A stretch of DNA of 64,000 nt, taken from NCBI RefSeq assembly GCF_004364245.1, contig NZ_SOAV01000001.1, forward strand, positions 248,001-312,000, in the 5' to 3' direction. The stretch's first letter is position 1; each line of letters starts with the position of its first letter. The position numbers and the translations under genes are program-made. The notes beneath the pieces were generated by a model, which searched no databases, was not told where the DNA came from, and was given only the letters and a program-made list of their open reading frames with translations. This DNA is from Streptomyces sp. BK208 (GTDB lineage Bacteria > Actinomycetota > Actinomycetes > Streptomycetales > Streptomycetaceae). Below, one piece after another: positions 53,957 to 61,596 of the stretch.

Positions 53957-54097
53957 TTCCAGTCTTGTGTTGCCGCTCCGGGCGTCGTGCGGAACGCCTG
54001 CCCGGGCGGCTCCGGGTCCACGTGGTAGACAACGTGCGTGGTGGGCACTGGCAGAGGATGCCGCCCCGTAAAGTGCGACGACAGGAATGAGTAGCCG

Positions 54098-55198
54098 GTG
54101 CTTTTGAAGACGTTCCGCTGGGCCTTCGTCGTCACCGCCCTGGGCCTGGCCGCGGGCGTGCTCTACGACGGCTGGACCGCGCTCGGCGTCGTGGCGATCC
54201 TCTCCGTCCTGGAGATCTCGCTGTCCTTCGACAACGCGGTGATCAACGCCGGGATCCTGAAGAAGATGAACGCCTTCTGGCAGCGGATCTTCCTCACCGT
54301 CGGCATCGTGATCGCGGTCTTCGGGATGCGGCTGGTCTTCCCGGTGGTGATCGTGGCGATCAGCGCCCGGCTGAGTCCCTGGAACGCGGTGCACCTGGCA
54401 CTCACCGACAAGGACCGCTATCAGGAGCTGGTGACGGACGCCCATCCGTCGATCGCCGCCTTCGGCGGCATGTTCCTGATGATGATCTTCCTCGACTTCG
54501 TGTTCGAGGACCGGGAGATCAAGTGGCTCCAGTGGCTGGAGCGCCCGCTGGCCAAGCTGGGCCGGGTGGACATGCTGTCGGTCTGCATCGCCCTGATCGC
54601 GCTGCTGGTCTCCGCGACGGTGTTCGGCGCCCATGCCCACCAGCACGGCGGCACGCATGCCGACAAGGCGGAGACCGTCCTGCTCGCGGGGGTCGCCGGT
54701 CTGATCACCTACATGGTCGTGGGCGGTCTCTCCGGCTTCTTCGAGCAGCGGCTCGAGGACGAGGAGGAACGCGAACAGGAGGCGGAGGAGGAGGCGGAAC
54801 GGTCGGGGAGGTCCGGGTCCCCCGTCAAGCTGGCGGGCAAGGCCGCGTTCTTCATGTTCCTCTACCTGGAGGTCCTGGACGCGTCGTTCTCCTTCGACGG
54901 TGTCATCGGCGCCTTCGCCATCACCAACGACATCGTCCTGATGGCCCTCGGCCTCGGCATCGGCGCCATGTACGTCCGGTCCCTGACGGTCTACCTGGTC
55001 CGCCAGGGCACCCTCGACGACTACGTCTACCTGGAGCACGGCGCCCACTACGCGATCGGCGCCCTGTCGGTGATCCTGCTGGTCACCATCCAGTACGAGA
55101 TCAACGAGATCATCACCGGTCTCGTCGGCGTCGTCCTGATCGGCGCGTCCTTCTGGTCCTCCGTGCGCCGCAACCGCGCGCTGCGGACCGGCTCTTGA
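54098..55198 (+). CDS. DUF475 integral membrane protein, TerC-like
   Basis: 366 residues from GTG 54098. Eight or so membrane segments with acidic motifs EISLSFDNAVINA (39-51) and EVLDASFSFDGVIGAFAITND (about 260-280) characteristic of the TerC/DUF475 family; paired Asp/Glu residues in the membrane suggest metal-ion handling. A long acidic/charged cytoplasmic loop (LEDEEEREQEAEEEAERSG) separates the halves. TerC relatives take part in tellurite, metal and envelope stress responses. Followed after 81 bases by a DUF350 membrane protein, a recurring partner in such systems. Confidence 0.9.
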   Translation: MLLKTFRWAFVVTALGLAAGVLYDGWTALGVVAILSVLEISLSFDNAVINAGILKKMNAFWQRIFLTVGIVIAVFGMRLVFPVVIVAISARLSPWNAVHLALTDKDRYQELVTDAHPSIAAFGGMFLMMIFLDFVFEDREIKWLQWLERPLAKLGRVDMLSVCIALIALLVSATVFGAHAHQHGGTHADKAETVLLAGVAGLITYMVVGGLSGFFEQRLEDEEEREQEAEEEAERSGRSGSPVKLAGKAAFFMFLYLEVLDASFSFDGVIGAFAITNDIVLMALGLGIGAMYVRSLTVYLVRQGTLDDYVYLEHGAHYAIGALSVILLVTIQYEINEIITGLVGVVLIGASFWSSVRRNRALRTGS

Positions 55199-55240
55199 GC
55201 GGGACGGGGGGTGCGCTACATTTTGCATCGCCTTGACCGC

Positions 55241-55254
55241 GATCACTCGTGATC
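55241..55254. promoter_or_regulatory. GATCAC-TC-GTGATC dyad before the DUF350 gene
   Basis: Perfect 6-bp arms around TC, 26 bases upstream of the ATG. A TTGACC (55233-55238) lies just before it, so the dyad would sit between -35 and -10 elements or at the start point. Confidence 0.5.
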
Positions 55255-55279
55255 CCCACGCTACGGAGCCGGCAACGCC

Positions 55280-55702
55280 ATGAGCGACATCGTCAACGGA
55301 CTCGGCCGGGCCACCGCCTACGGCGGCCTGGGGCTGGTCCTCCTGGTCCTCGGCATCGTCCTGGTGGACGTGCTGACGCCGGGGAAGCTCGGCCGGCAGA
55401 TCTGGGAGGAGCGCAACCGCAACGCCGCCCTGGTGCTCAGCTCCGCGCTGCTCGGCATCGGCGGCATCGTCTTCACCTCCATATGGACGACGTACGAGGA
55501 CTTCGGCAAGGGCCTGGTGTCCACGGCCGTGTTCGGGGTGCTCGGGCTCGTGATGATGGCCGTGGCCTTCCTGGTGGTCGACCTGATCACGCCGGGGCGG
55601 CTCGGTGCGACCCTGGTGGAGCGGGAGCCGCACCCGGCGGTCTGGGTGACGGCGTCCTGCAACATCGCGGTCGCGGCCGTCGTCGCGGCCTCCATCGCCT
55701 GA
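55280..55702 (+). CDS. DUF350 (YjfL-like) membrane protein
   Basis: 140 residues, four predicted membrane helices arranged as two repeated halves. Each half carries the family phrase: LVDVLTPGKLGRQIWEERNRNAAL and LVVDLITPGRLGATLVE. The family is widespread, has unknown function and often accompanies TerC-like and other stress genes. Located after the DUF475 gene with a dyad in front, so it may be co-regulated with it. Its stop lies 12 bases from the stop of the convergent WGR gene. Confidence 0.9.
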   Translation: MSDIVNGLGRATAYGGLGLVLLVLGIVLVDVLTPGKLGRQIWEERNRNAALVLSSALLGIGGIVFTSIWTTYEDFGKGLVSTAVFGVLGLVMMAVAFLVVDLITPGRLGATLVEREPHPAVWVTASCNIAVAAVVAASIA

Positions 55703-55714
55703 CGCGGCGCCTTC

Positions 55715-57148
55715 TCACTGGAGGCGCCTGATGTCCCCGCGCACCCGGTAGAAGCCGCCCGACGCGGCGTGCAGCGCGTCGACCACGTACCGCGCGCCCG
55801 GTTCCCTGATCGCCCTCGGGAACTGGACGTTCCACGAATGGTCGTACCCCTCGGAGATCACGTGGATCCGGGTACGGCCGTGCTCCTGGACGCACTCGAC
55901 CACCACCGAGCCCGCGGGCACCGCGGTCACGGTCGCCACGGCGGCCGCTGCGGTGGCGGGCGCGTACGTCGGCAGCGCGGCGGCGAGCTTGACGTCGCGG
56001 GCGACGGGCACCGAACCCTGCTGTGCGGCCGTGACCGCCGTCTCGCTCGCGTCCACGCACACCAGCGAGCCGTCGGTGGTGACGAGGAAGAGCCGCTCGT
56101 CGCGGTACTGCATGGACAGGGCGGAGCCGCCGCCCGTGCCGAGCTTCCACAGCCGGGTGCCGTCCCGGTCGAAGCAGTAGACGGAGGACGCGGAGTCGCC
56201 GGCGAAGACGAAGCGGCCACCGGGCGAGGTGGCGCACGAGTAGACCGGGCTGTCGCAGTGGTACGTCGCCTCGACGGCACCGGTGGCCTTGGACAGCCGC
56301 TGGACCGTGTGCCGCGCGGTGCCCGCGTAGACCGCGTCGTCCTCCTGCCAGCCGAAGAGCACGGCCCCGCGGGTGGGCGTGTGCCACAACTCGGTGCTGC
56401 CGTCCGGGGTGTGGGCGGTCACGCCGCGGGTGTGCCCGTGGTAGACCGCGCGGTCGTCGGCGCGCACCATCCAGGCGTGCTCGCCGCGCCCGCCGCGCGC
56501 CCACTGGTGCTCGTCCTCGTGGTCGATGACGGTGAGCCGTCCGGCGCGGTCGGCGACGTTCAGCACTCCCTCGTGGATGTCGAGCCAGAAGATGTCCACG
56601 TCGGAGGCTATGTCGTAGGCGGCGAAGGGCAGTTTGGAGGACAGGTCGTACACCCGGCCGTCGTCGCAGCCCGCGTAGATCCAGAAGTCGTCGGCGACCA
56701 GGCACTTGACGCCGTCCGGCAGCCGGTAGCGGGCGAGGACCTCGCCGCCGTGCGCGAGGGTGAAGACGTCGCCCGCCTGGTTGCCCACCCAGCACTTGTC
56801 CTCGTCGATGTGGATGCCGAACGCGGCGGATCCGGTGCGGAAGCGCCACAGGACCGGTGCGACCGCGCGGGCCGTGGAGGGTGCCGAGGTCACCTGCCGG
56901 CGGGTGACCGCGCGGGGTGCGCGCTGCCCCTGCACGGCCGGCGCGTACCCCTTGCGCAGCTTCTCGGCTATCTTCTTGGCCGCCGCGGCCTCGGCCTTCC
57001 GGTCGGTGGCGAAGGTCGACGTCTGGGTCTGTCCGGCGGCGCCGATCCGGCCGTAGCGCACCGACACGACCTGTCCCTGGACGGTGACTTCGTAGAACTT
57101 GTGCGCGCTCCCGTCGTCCTGCGACAGCTCCAGGTACGTCCTCGACAT
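55715..57148 (-). CDS. WGR-domain protein with C-terminal beta-propeller
   Basis: 477 residues; start ATG 57146-57148 gives MSRTYLELSQDDGSAHKFYEV. N-terminal WGR domain (about 1-78) with SVRYGRIGAAGQTQTSTF; WGR domains bind nucleic acid or partners and are found with PARP and MolR-type proteins. The rest (about 110-477) is a repeated WD40/PQQ-like propeller (FGIHIDEDKCWVGNQAGDVFTLAHGG, GVLNVADRAGRLTVIDHEDE, YSCATSPGGRFVFAGDSASSVYCFD). No signal peptide. Probably a cytoplasmic sensor or scaffold in the stress cluster with DUF475/DUF350. Confidence 0.87.
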   Translation of the reverse strand: MSRTYLELSQDDGSAHKFYEVTVQGQVVSVRYGRIGAAGQTQTSTFATDRKAEAAAAKKIAEKLRKGYAPAVQGQRAPRAVTRRQVTSAPSTARAVAPVLWRFRTGSAAFGIHIDEDKCWVGNQAGDVFTLAHGGEVLARYRLPDGVKCLVADDFWIYAGCDDGRVYDLSSKLPFAAYDIASDVDIFWLDIHEGVLNVADRAGRLTVIDHEDEHQWARGGRGEHAWMVRADDRAVYHGHTRGVTAHTPDGSTELWHTPTRGAVLFGWQEDDAVYAGTARHTVQRLSKATGAVEATYHCDSPVYSCATSPGGRFVFAGDSASSVYCFDRDGTRLWKLGTGGGSALSMQYRDERLFLVTTDGSLVCVDASETAVTAAQQGSVPVARDVKLAAALPTYAPATAAAAVATVTAVPAGSVVVECVQEHGRTRIHVISEGYDHSWNVQFPRAIREPGARYVVDALHAASGGFYRVRGDIRRLQ

Positions 57149-57260
57149 GGCAGACCTCTCCCCGGCCGGGCCCGCGGCGTGTTCCGCGGGTTCCACTGAT
57201 CACACCGTAGGAGGTGCCACTGACAGCCGGCCGTGGACGGGGAGCGGTGCGTGCGCCGGC

Positions 57261-58421
57261 TCAGGAGACGGTCGCGGGCGGCGGGGTCCAGCGACGGGTG
57301 CGGGCCGCGGCACCGGACACGCCGTACTCCTTCCTCAACTGCTCGGGGATGGCGTAGTGCATGACGCGTCCGCGGGTGAGGGAGGAGAGTTCGAGGGCCG
57401 TGGTGAGGTGGCCGATCCGGTCCAGGGCCCACGCGCCCAGCGGGGAGCGGTCCTCGATCGTCTCCAGGACGCCCAGGAGGTGCGGGGCGGCCTTGACCAG
57501 CGTGTCCCAGGCGGTGCGGGGCACCTTCAGCCAGTCGGCGCAGGTGTCGCCGACGAGGTAGCGGATCAGCGCGGAGACGACCGGGTCGAAGAGGGTGCCG
57601 GGGACGACTTCCTCGTACAGGTCGATCAGTTGCCGTGTCAGATGGGCGCCCTCCTCGGAGGGGCCCATGTGGCGCAGCATGTACAGGTCGAGGAAGCGGC
57701 GTGCCTCGTCGAGCGTCCTGGGGACGGCCGCCTGGTCGACGCCCAGGATGGCGCCGACGACGCGCCAGGCGTAGTAGTAGGCCTCCGCGCCCTCGGCGGT
57801 CAGGTGGACGCCGAGCCGGTGCAGGCTGTCCAGGACGAGCAGGGAGAAGAACATCTGCCCGCCGATCATGTCCTCCTGGCAGATGGGCACGCCGAGCGCT
57901 TCGGTGTCCCAGCGGTCCTCCCGCTTCAGGTGATGGCGGATGGCGGCGTGCAGGAGGCGTACCTTCTGAGCGGCCGGAAGGAAGCGTCCGCCGGCCTCGA
58001 AGGCGTCGGGCTGCATGAGGTAGACGGTGAACTGGCCGGTCTCCGCCATCCGCTTGGAGGGGTAGTCCAGGCCGTGGGTGGCCGACAGCAGCCGCGCGAC
58101 GTTCGGGACGACGTAGCAGGCGGGCATGGACGCGAACGACAACGCGGTGGAGATGTGCACGTTGTTGTCGATGAAGAACAGCCGGGCCCTCTCCATCTCG
58201 TCCCAGTCCACCCAGTCCGGCGGGGTGCCGGTCACCCGCAGGTACTCGCGGGCGACGCCGGGCAGGCCGGCCGGGAGTTCCTGGCCCGTGGTGGAGACGT
58301 AGCGCATCAGGGAGTTGAAGGTGCCGACCTCGCCGCGCTCGAACAGGGTGGCGACGACCGCGTCGGCCAGTTCGTCACCGTCGCGGCGCAGGGCGTCCAT
58401 CGACTTCTCGGTGGGGTTCAT
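57261..58421 (-). CDS. MpaB/Lcp-type (DUF2236) haem oxygenase
   Basis: 386 residues, no signal peptide. Matches the oxygenase MpaB family, whose best studied members are fungal MpaB (cleaves a farnesyl side chain) and bacterial latex-clearing protein Lcp (cleaves polyisoprene). Helical throughout; the block LHAAIRHHLKREDRWDTEALGVPICQEDMIGGQMFFSLLVLDSLHRLG covers the region expected to hold the haem-ligating His. Other visible family elements are ERARLFFIDNNVHISTALSFASMPACYVVP. Its ATG is 13 bases after the stop of the preceding prenyl synthase gene, so they are in one operon: the substrate is probably an isoprenoid made by the two synthases. Confidence 0.85.
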   Translation of the reverse strand: MNPTEKSMDALRRDGDELADAVVATLFERGEVGTFNSLMRYVSTTGQELPAGLPGVAREYLRVTGTPPDWVDWDEMERARLFFIDNNVHISTALSFASMPACYVVPNVARLLSATHGLDYPSKRMAETGQFTVYLMQPDAFEAGGRFLPAAQKVRLLHAAIRHHLKREDRWDTEALGVPICQEDMIGGQMFFSLLVLDSLHRLGVHLTAEGAEAYYYAWRVVGAILGVDQAAVPRTLDEARRFLDLYMLRHMGPSEEGAHLTRQLIDLYEEVVPGTLFDPVVSALIRYLVGDTCADWLKVPRTAWDTLVKAAPHLLGVLETIEDRSPLGAWALDRIGHLTTALELSSLTRGRVMHYAIPEQLRKEYGVSGAAARTRRWTPPPATVS

Positions 58422-58434
58422 CCCGTTCTCCTCG

Positions 58435-59493
58435 TCAGTGCAGGCGGTCGGTGGCCAGGAGGGCGAGTGCGTGCAGCGCCCGGCGTGCGTGCGACGGTGC
58501 CCCGGCGTCGTCCAGGGCGCGGGTGGCCCGCTCCACGCGGGTGGCGATCATCTCCTCGACCCGTTGCGGTGCCTTCAGCTCGACCATGAGCCGGCGCACG
58601 TCGCTCAGGTGGGTGGCGTCCAGGTCGTCCCGGCCCAGGATGCCGCGGAGCCAGGCCCGTTGGCCGGTGTCGGCCGCCTGCCAGGTCTCGGCCAGCAGTG
58701 CGGTGGGCCGGTGGGCGCGCAGGTCGTCCAGGCCCGCCTTCCCGGTGCGTTCCTCGTCCCCGAACAGTCCGAGCAGGTCGTCACGCAGCTGGAAGGCCTC
58801 GCCGAGCGGCAGTCCGTAGGCCCGGTAGGTGTCCCGCAGCGCGGGTGCGGCGCCGGCGAGCAGGCCGCCGATGAGCAGGGGGTGTTCGACGGTGTACTTG
58901 GCGGTCTTGTAGCGGACGACCTTCAGGGAGGTGTCGGTGTCCGGCGAACGGCCGGTGTGCAGGATCTCCAGGCACGCGCCGGCGACGAGTTCACGGGCGA
59001 GCGCGGCCCACAGGTCGCGGGCACGGGCGAGGTAGGCGGCCGGCAGGCCGCTGGTGGTGAACAGGCGGCCGGCGAGGGCCATCAGCTGATCGCCCACCAG
59101 CATGGCCAGGGACCACGCCGCCGTCCGGGCGCCGGGGCGGCCGTCCCGGGCGAGTACGGCTTCCAGTGCCACGTGGGCGGTGGGCAGGCCGTGGCGCAGG
59201 GGGCTGTCGTCGATGAGGTCGTCGTGGACGATCGCCGCGGCGTGCACCAGCTCCATGGAGGCGGCCGCTCGCACCAGCGCGTCACTGTCGGGTTGTCCGG
59301 CCGCCCGCCAGCCCCAGTAGCAGAAGGCGGCACGCAGCCGTTTGCCGTGTCCGGCCGCGGCGCGCACCTGCTCGGCCACGGGGGCCAGGGCTTCGTCGAC
59401 CGCCACGAGCCGGCCGGCCTCCTCGGCCAGGAAGTCCCGCAGGACGCCGTCGATGCGGGCCCTGAAGCCGGCGGGATCCCAGCGGTCAGGCAT
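58435..59493 (-). CDS. Polyprenyl diphosphate synthase (first of two in the operon)
   Basis: 352 residues. Trans-type isoprenyl diphosphate synthase: first Asp-rich motif HDDLIDDS (DDxxD), second motif QLRDDLLGLFGD with KTAKYT before it. Residues -4 and -5 before the first motif are Ala-Ala, which removes the chain-stopping aromatic of short-chain enzymes and favours longer products (inference). Start ATG 59491-59493 overlaps the stop of the 93-residue gene by 8 bases, so they are coupled. Cytoplasmic, builds C20 or longer diphosphates from IPP and an allylic starter. Confidence 0.93.
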   Translation of the reverse strand: MPDRWDPAGFRARIDGVLRDFLAEEAGRLVAVDEALAPVAEQVRAAAGHGKRLRAAFCYWGWRAAGQPDSDALVRAAASMELVHAAAIVHDDLIDDSPLRHGLPTAHVALEAVLARDGRPGARTAAWSLAMLVGDQLMALAGRLFTTSGLPAAYLARARDLWAALARELVAGACLEILHTGRSPDTDTSLKVVRYKTAKYTVEHPLLIGGLLAGAAPALRDTYRAYGLPLGEAFQLRDDLLGLFGDEERTGKAGLDDLRAHRPTALLAETWQAADTGQRAWLRGILGRDDLDATHLSDVRRLMVELKAPQRVEEMIATRVERATRALDDAGAPSHARRALHALALLATDRLH

Positions 59494-59767
59494 CGTCGTC
59501 GGCCGCCCGGCGCGCCGTCACCTGTCGGGCGAGGACCTCCAGGTGGGCGGGTGGTACGTGCGCGCAGCGGTCCAGGGCCAGTCTGCCCCGGGCCCGGAGG
59601 TCCTCCTCCGCCTCCCGCACGAGGTCGGCGGTGTCCGAGCGGCCGAGGAGGCCGCGCAGTCCGCCCACCGCCGAGCCGATCGCGCCCACCGCCAGGTCGG
59701 CCAGTCCGGCGACCAGCAGCACGGCCCGCTCTTCCCCGCCCGGTTCCTGTCGTCTCGCCTGCGTCAT
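59486..59767 (-). CDS. Small linker protein between the two polyprenyl synthases
   Basis: 93 residues from ATG 59765-59767 with a GGGGA ribosome site; its end overlaps the next synthase start by 8 bases. A hydrophobic helix (about 16-40, RAVLLVAGLADLAVGAIGSAVGGLRGLLG) is followed by a charged helical region (TADLVREAEEDLRARGRLALDR) and HLEVLARQVTARRAADDD. No known enzyme motif. It may tether the cytosolic synthases to the membrane where their lipid product must go, or regulate them; this is inference from its position. Confidence 0.75.
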   Translation of the reverse strand: MTQARRQEPGGEERAVLLVAGLADLAVGAIGSAVGGLRGLLGRSDTADLVREAEEDLRARGRLALDRCAHVPPAHLEVLARQVTARRAADDDA

Positions 59768-59815
59768 GCTTCTCCCCCAAGGGATCACGTGGTCGGGGAC
59801 GCGCCCGGTCGACGG

Positions 59816-59853
59816 CGCCCCCGGTGACCGATCATGACCGGCCACCGGGGGCG
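59816..59853 (-). terminator. Hairpin between the two polyprenyl synthase halves of the operon
   Basis: CGCCCCCGGTG (59816-59826) pairs exactly with CACCGGGGGCG (59843-59853) over a 16-base loop, in the 128-base gap between the first synthase gene (59896-60969) and the linker gene. It may terminate, attenuate or differentially stabilise the message. Confidence 0.55.
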
Positions 59854-59895
59854 AAAGATCCCGAATACTCCTTCGGGGGACGTGGGGAACAGGTG

Positions 59896-60969
59896 TCAGG
59901 CGGTCCGCTCGACGCTCCACCGCGGCAGCCGCTCGAAGAAGGCGACGGCGTCCTCGCGCCACCGCGGGCGCCAGCCCGCCGCCACCAGGCGGGCCTGTTC
60001 CGCGTACTGCCGCATGTCGGCGCGCATCCGCTCGGCGACTCCGGCGCGCTCGCCGATCGCCCGGACGGTGGCGATGGTCTCCGGCGTGCAGGCGGGGTCG
60101 CCCAGGGCACGGTGGACGAGGGCCAGCTCGGATCCGCTCGCGGCGGACAGGAGACGGGCGACGGTGTACGTGTGCCGGCCTTCGCGGATGTCGGTCCCGG
60201 TCGGCTTCCCCATCGTCTCGGCGTCGCCGAAGAGGTCAAGGTAGTCGTCGCGCATCTGTCCGCAGATACCGAGCAGGCGGGCGTACTCGCTCAAGCCCGG
60301 TTCGTGGTCGGCCGGTTGTCCGCCCGCGGCCAGGAGGCCGAGACGCAGCGGGGCGAGGACCGAGTACCGGGCGGACTTGTGGTCGGCGACGGCGTGCAGG
60401 ACGTCCTCGTCCGGGACCGTGGCGCCGAAGTCCCGTTCCAGGTCGGCGATCTGACCCACGAACGTGTCGGTCGCGGCCCGGGTCTGCACCTCGACCATGG
60501 CCTGCCGCACCTCGACGGGGAGCCCGGCCTCCAGGAGCACGCGCAGACTCAGGGCGAGCGCGAGGTCGCCCGCGAGCACGGTGAGGGCGAGCGCGGCCCG
60601 GGGGTGGCGTGGGAACTTCTCCCGGTAGGCGTAGTACGTGGTGGGCCCGCCCCTGCGGGTGGCGCTGTCGTCGATGAGGTCGTCGTGCACCAGGCCGTGG
60701 GTCTGCAGCAGTTCGATGCTCAGCGCGGCGGCGTCCAGCCCCGCGACCGGCTCGTCGGTCACCAGCCGGGCGGCCTCGTGCAGCAGCACGACCCGCATCC
60801 GCTTGCCGCCGCGCAGCGACAGGTCGCGCAGCAGCTCGACGCAGTCCGGGGTGAAGCGGCTGAAGGACGGCTGGTCCAGCGTCGCGGCCAGGGTGTCGAA
60901 GTACTCCGCGAAGAGCGCGTTGAACCGGCGCTCGTACCCGGCGACGCGGGCCGGTGGCCGCTCGGTCAT
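59896..60969 (-). CDS. Polyprenyl diphosphate synthase (second of two, operon-leading)
   Basis: 357 residues; ATG 60967-60969 with CAGGAGGA upstream. Motifs: GGKRMR (54-59, IPP binding), HDDLIDDS first Asp-rich, KSARYS and GQMRDDYLDLFGD second Asp-rich, and GKPTGTDI. The -5 position before the first motif is His rather than Ala, differing from the partner synthase, so the two may make different chain lengths or form a heteromer. The first gene of the minus-strand run synthase, linker, synthase, oxygenase. No cyclase, phytoene synthase or prenyltransferase lies nearby. Confidence 0.93.
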   Translation of the reverse strand: MTERPPARVAGYERRFNALFAEYFDTLAATLDQPSFSRFTPDCVELLRDLSLRGGKRMRVVLLHEAARLVTDEPVAGLDAAALSIELLQTHGLVHDDLIDDSATRRGGPTTYYAYREKFPRHPRAALALTVLAGDLALALSLRVLLEAGLPVEVRQAMVEVQTRAATDTFVGQIADLERDFGATVPDEDVLHAVADHKSARYSVLAPLRLGLLAAGGQPADHEPGLSEYARLLGICGQMRDDYLDLFGDAETMGKPTGTDIREGRHTYTVARLLSAASGSELALVHRALGDPACTPETIATVRAIGERAGVAERMRADMRQYAEQARLVAAGWRPRWREDAVAFFERLPRWSVERTA

Positions 60970-61130
60970 GACGAAGTCCTCCTGAGGGTGGGCGGGGGCG
61001 CGCTCAGAAGTGTGTCAGGAGGGTCCGTGGTGCCGTGCGGCGCGGGTCGGGTACAACGGGCCGCGGGTCGCACGACCGCCGCACGGCCGGTCGCTGCCGG
61101 CGGTCCCGGAGGTGCCCGCGGACACGCCGC

Positions 61131-61161
61131 GGCCCGGCTCCGCGGATCGCGGGGCCGGGCC
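61131..61161 (-). terminator. Terminator after the L36/L33 genes
   Basis: GGCCCGGCTCCGCG (61131-61144) and CGCGGGGCCGGGCC (61148-61161) make a 14-bp stem with one G-U pair and loop GAT, 15 bases after the rpmJ stop. It closes the minus-strand rpmG-rpmJ unit. Confidence 0.7.
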
Positions 61162-61175
61162 GTGCGGACGCGTGC

Positions 61176-61298
61176 TCAGCCCTGGCGGGCCTTGAAGCGC
61201 GGGTCCTTCTTGTTGATCACGTAGGTCACGCCGCGGCGGCGCACCACCTGGGCGCCGGGCCTGGCCTTGAGGGCGCGCAGGGAGTTGCGGACCTTCAT
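61176..61298 (-). CDS. rpmJ: 50S ribosomal protein L36, cysteine-free paralogue
   Basis: 40 residues, [21 protein letters not shown] pattern then [19 protein letters not shown]. It lacks all Cys and His zinc ligands of the standard L36, so it is the C- form that replaces the zinc-binding copy under zinc shortage. In other Streptomyces such copies belong to the Zur regulon. ATG preceded by GAGGCAG. Follows rpmG by 29 bases. Too short for most gene finders. Confidence 0.95.
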   Translation of the reverse strand: MKVRNSLRALKARPGAQVVRRRGVTYVINKKDPRFKARQG

Positions 61299-61327
61299 GA
61301 CTGCCTCCTCTGGCTCCTGGGCGCCGT

Positions 61328-61492
61328 TCAGCGTTCCTCGCGGAACGGCACGTGCTCCCCCGCCACCGGGTCGTACTTGCGCAGGACGAGCCGGTCGGGG
61401 TCGTTGAGGCGGTTCTTGCGGGTGACGTAGGTGACGCCGGTCCCCGCCGTCGACTTCAGCTTGACGACCGGGCGTGCGGTGCTGCGTGCCAT
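61328..61492 (-). CDS. rpmG: 50S ribosomal protein L33, cysteine-free paralogue
   Basis: 54 residues. [20 protein letters not shown] then [20 protein letters not shown] and [14 protein letters not shown]. The CxxC pairs of zinc-binding L33 are absent, so this is the zinc-independent form that partners the L36 paralogue. ATG preceded by AAGGAGC. I searched the 104-base upstream gap for a Zur-type dyad and found none by eye, so its regulation is open. Confidence 0.95.
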   Translation of the reverse strand: MARSTARPVVKLKSTAGTGVTYVTRKNRLNDPDRLVLRKYDPVAGEHVPFREER

Positions 61493-61596
61493 GGTGCTCC
61501 TTCCGACCGCGGCGCGGGCTGCCGATCTGTCCCGCGCATGTCAGTCGCGCCGTACAACACCGACGGCGTCGGCCGCATTCCCGACGGGTGTGCCGG

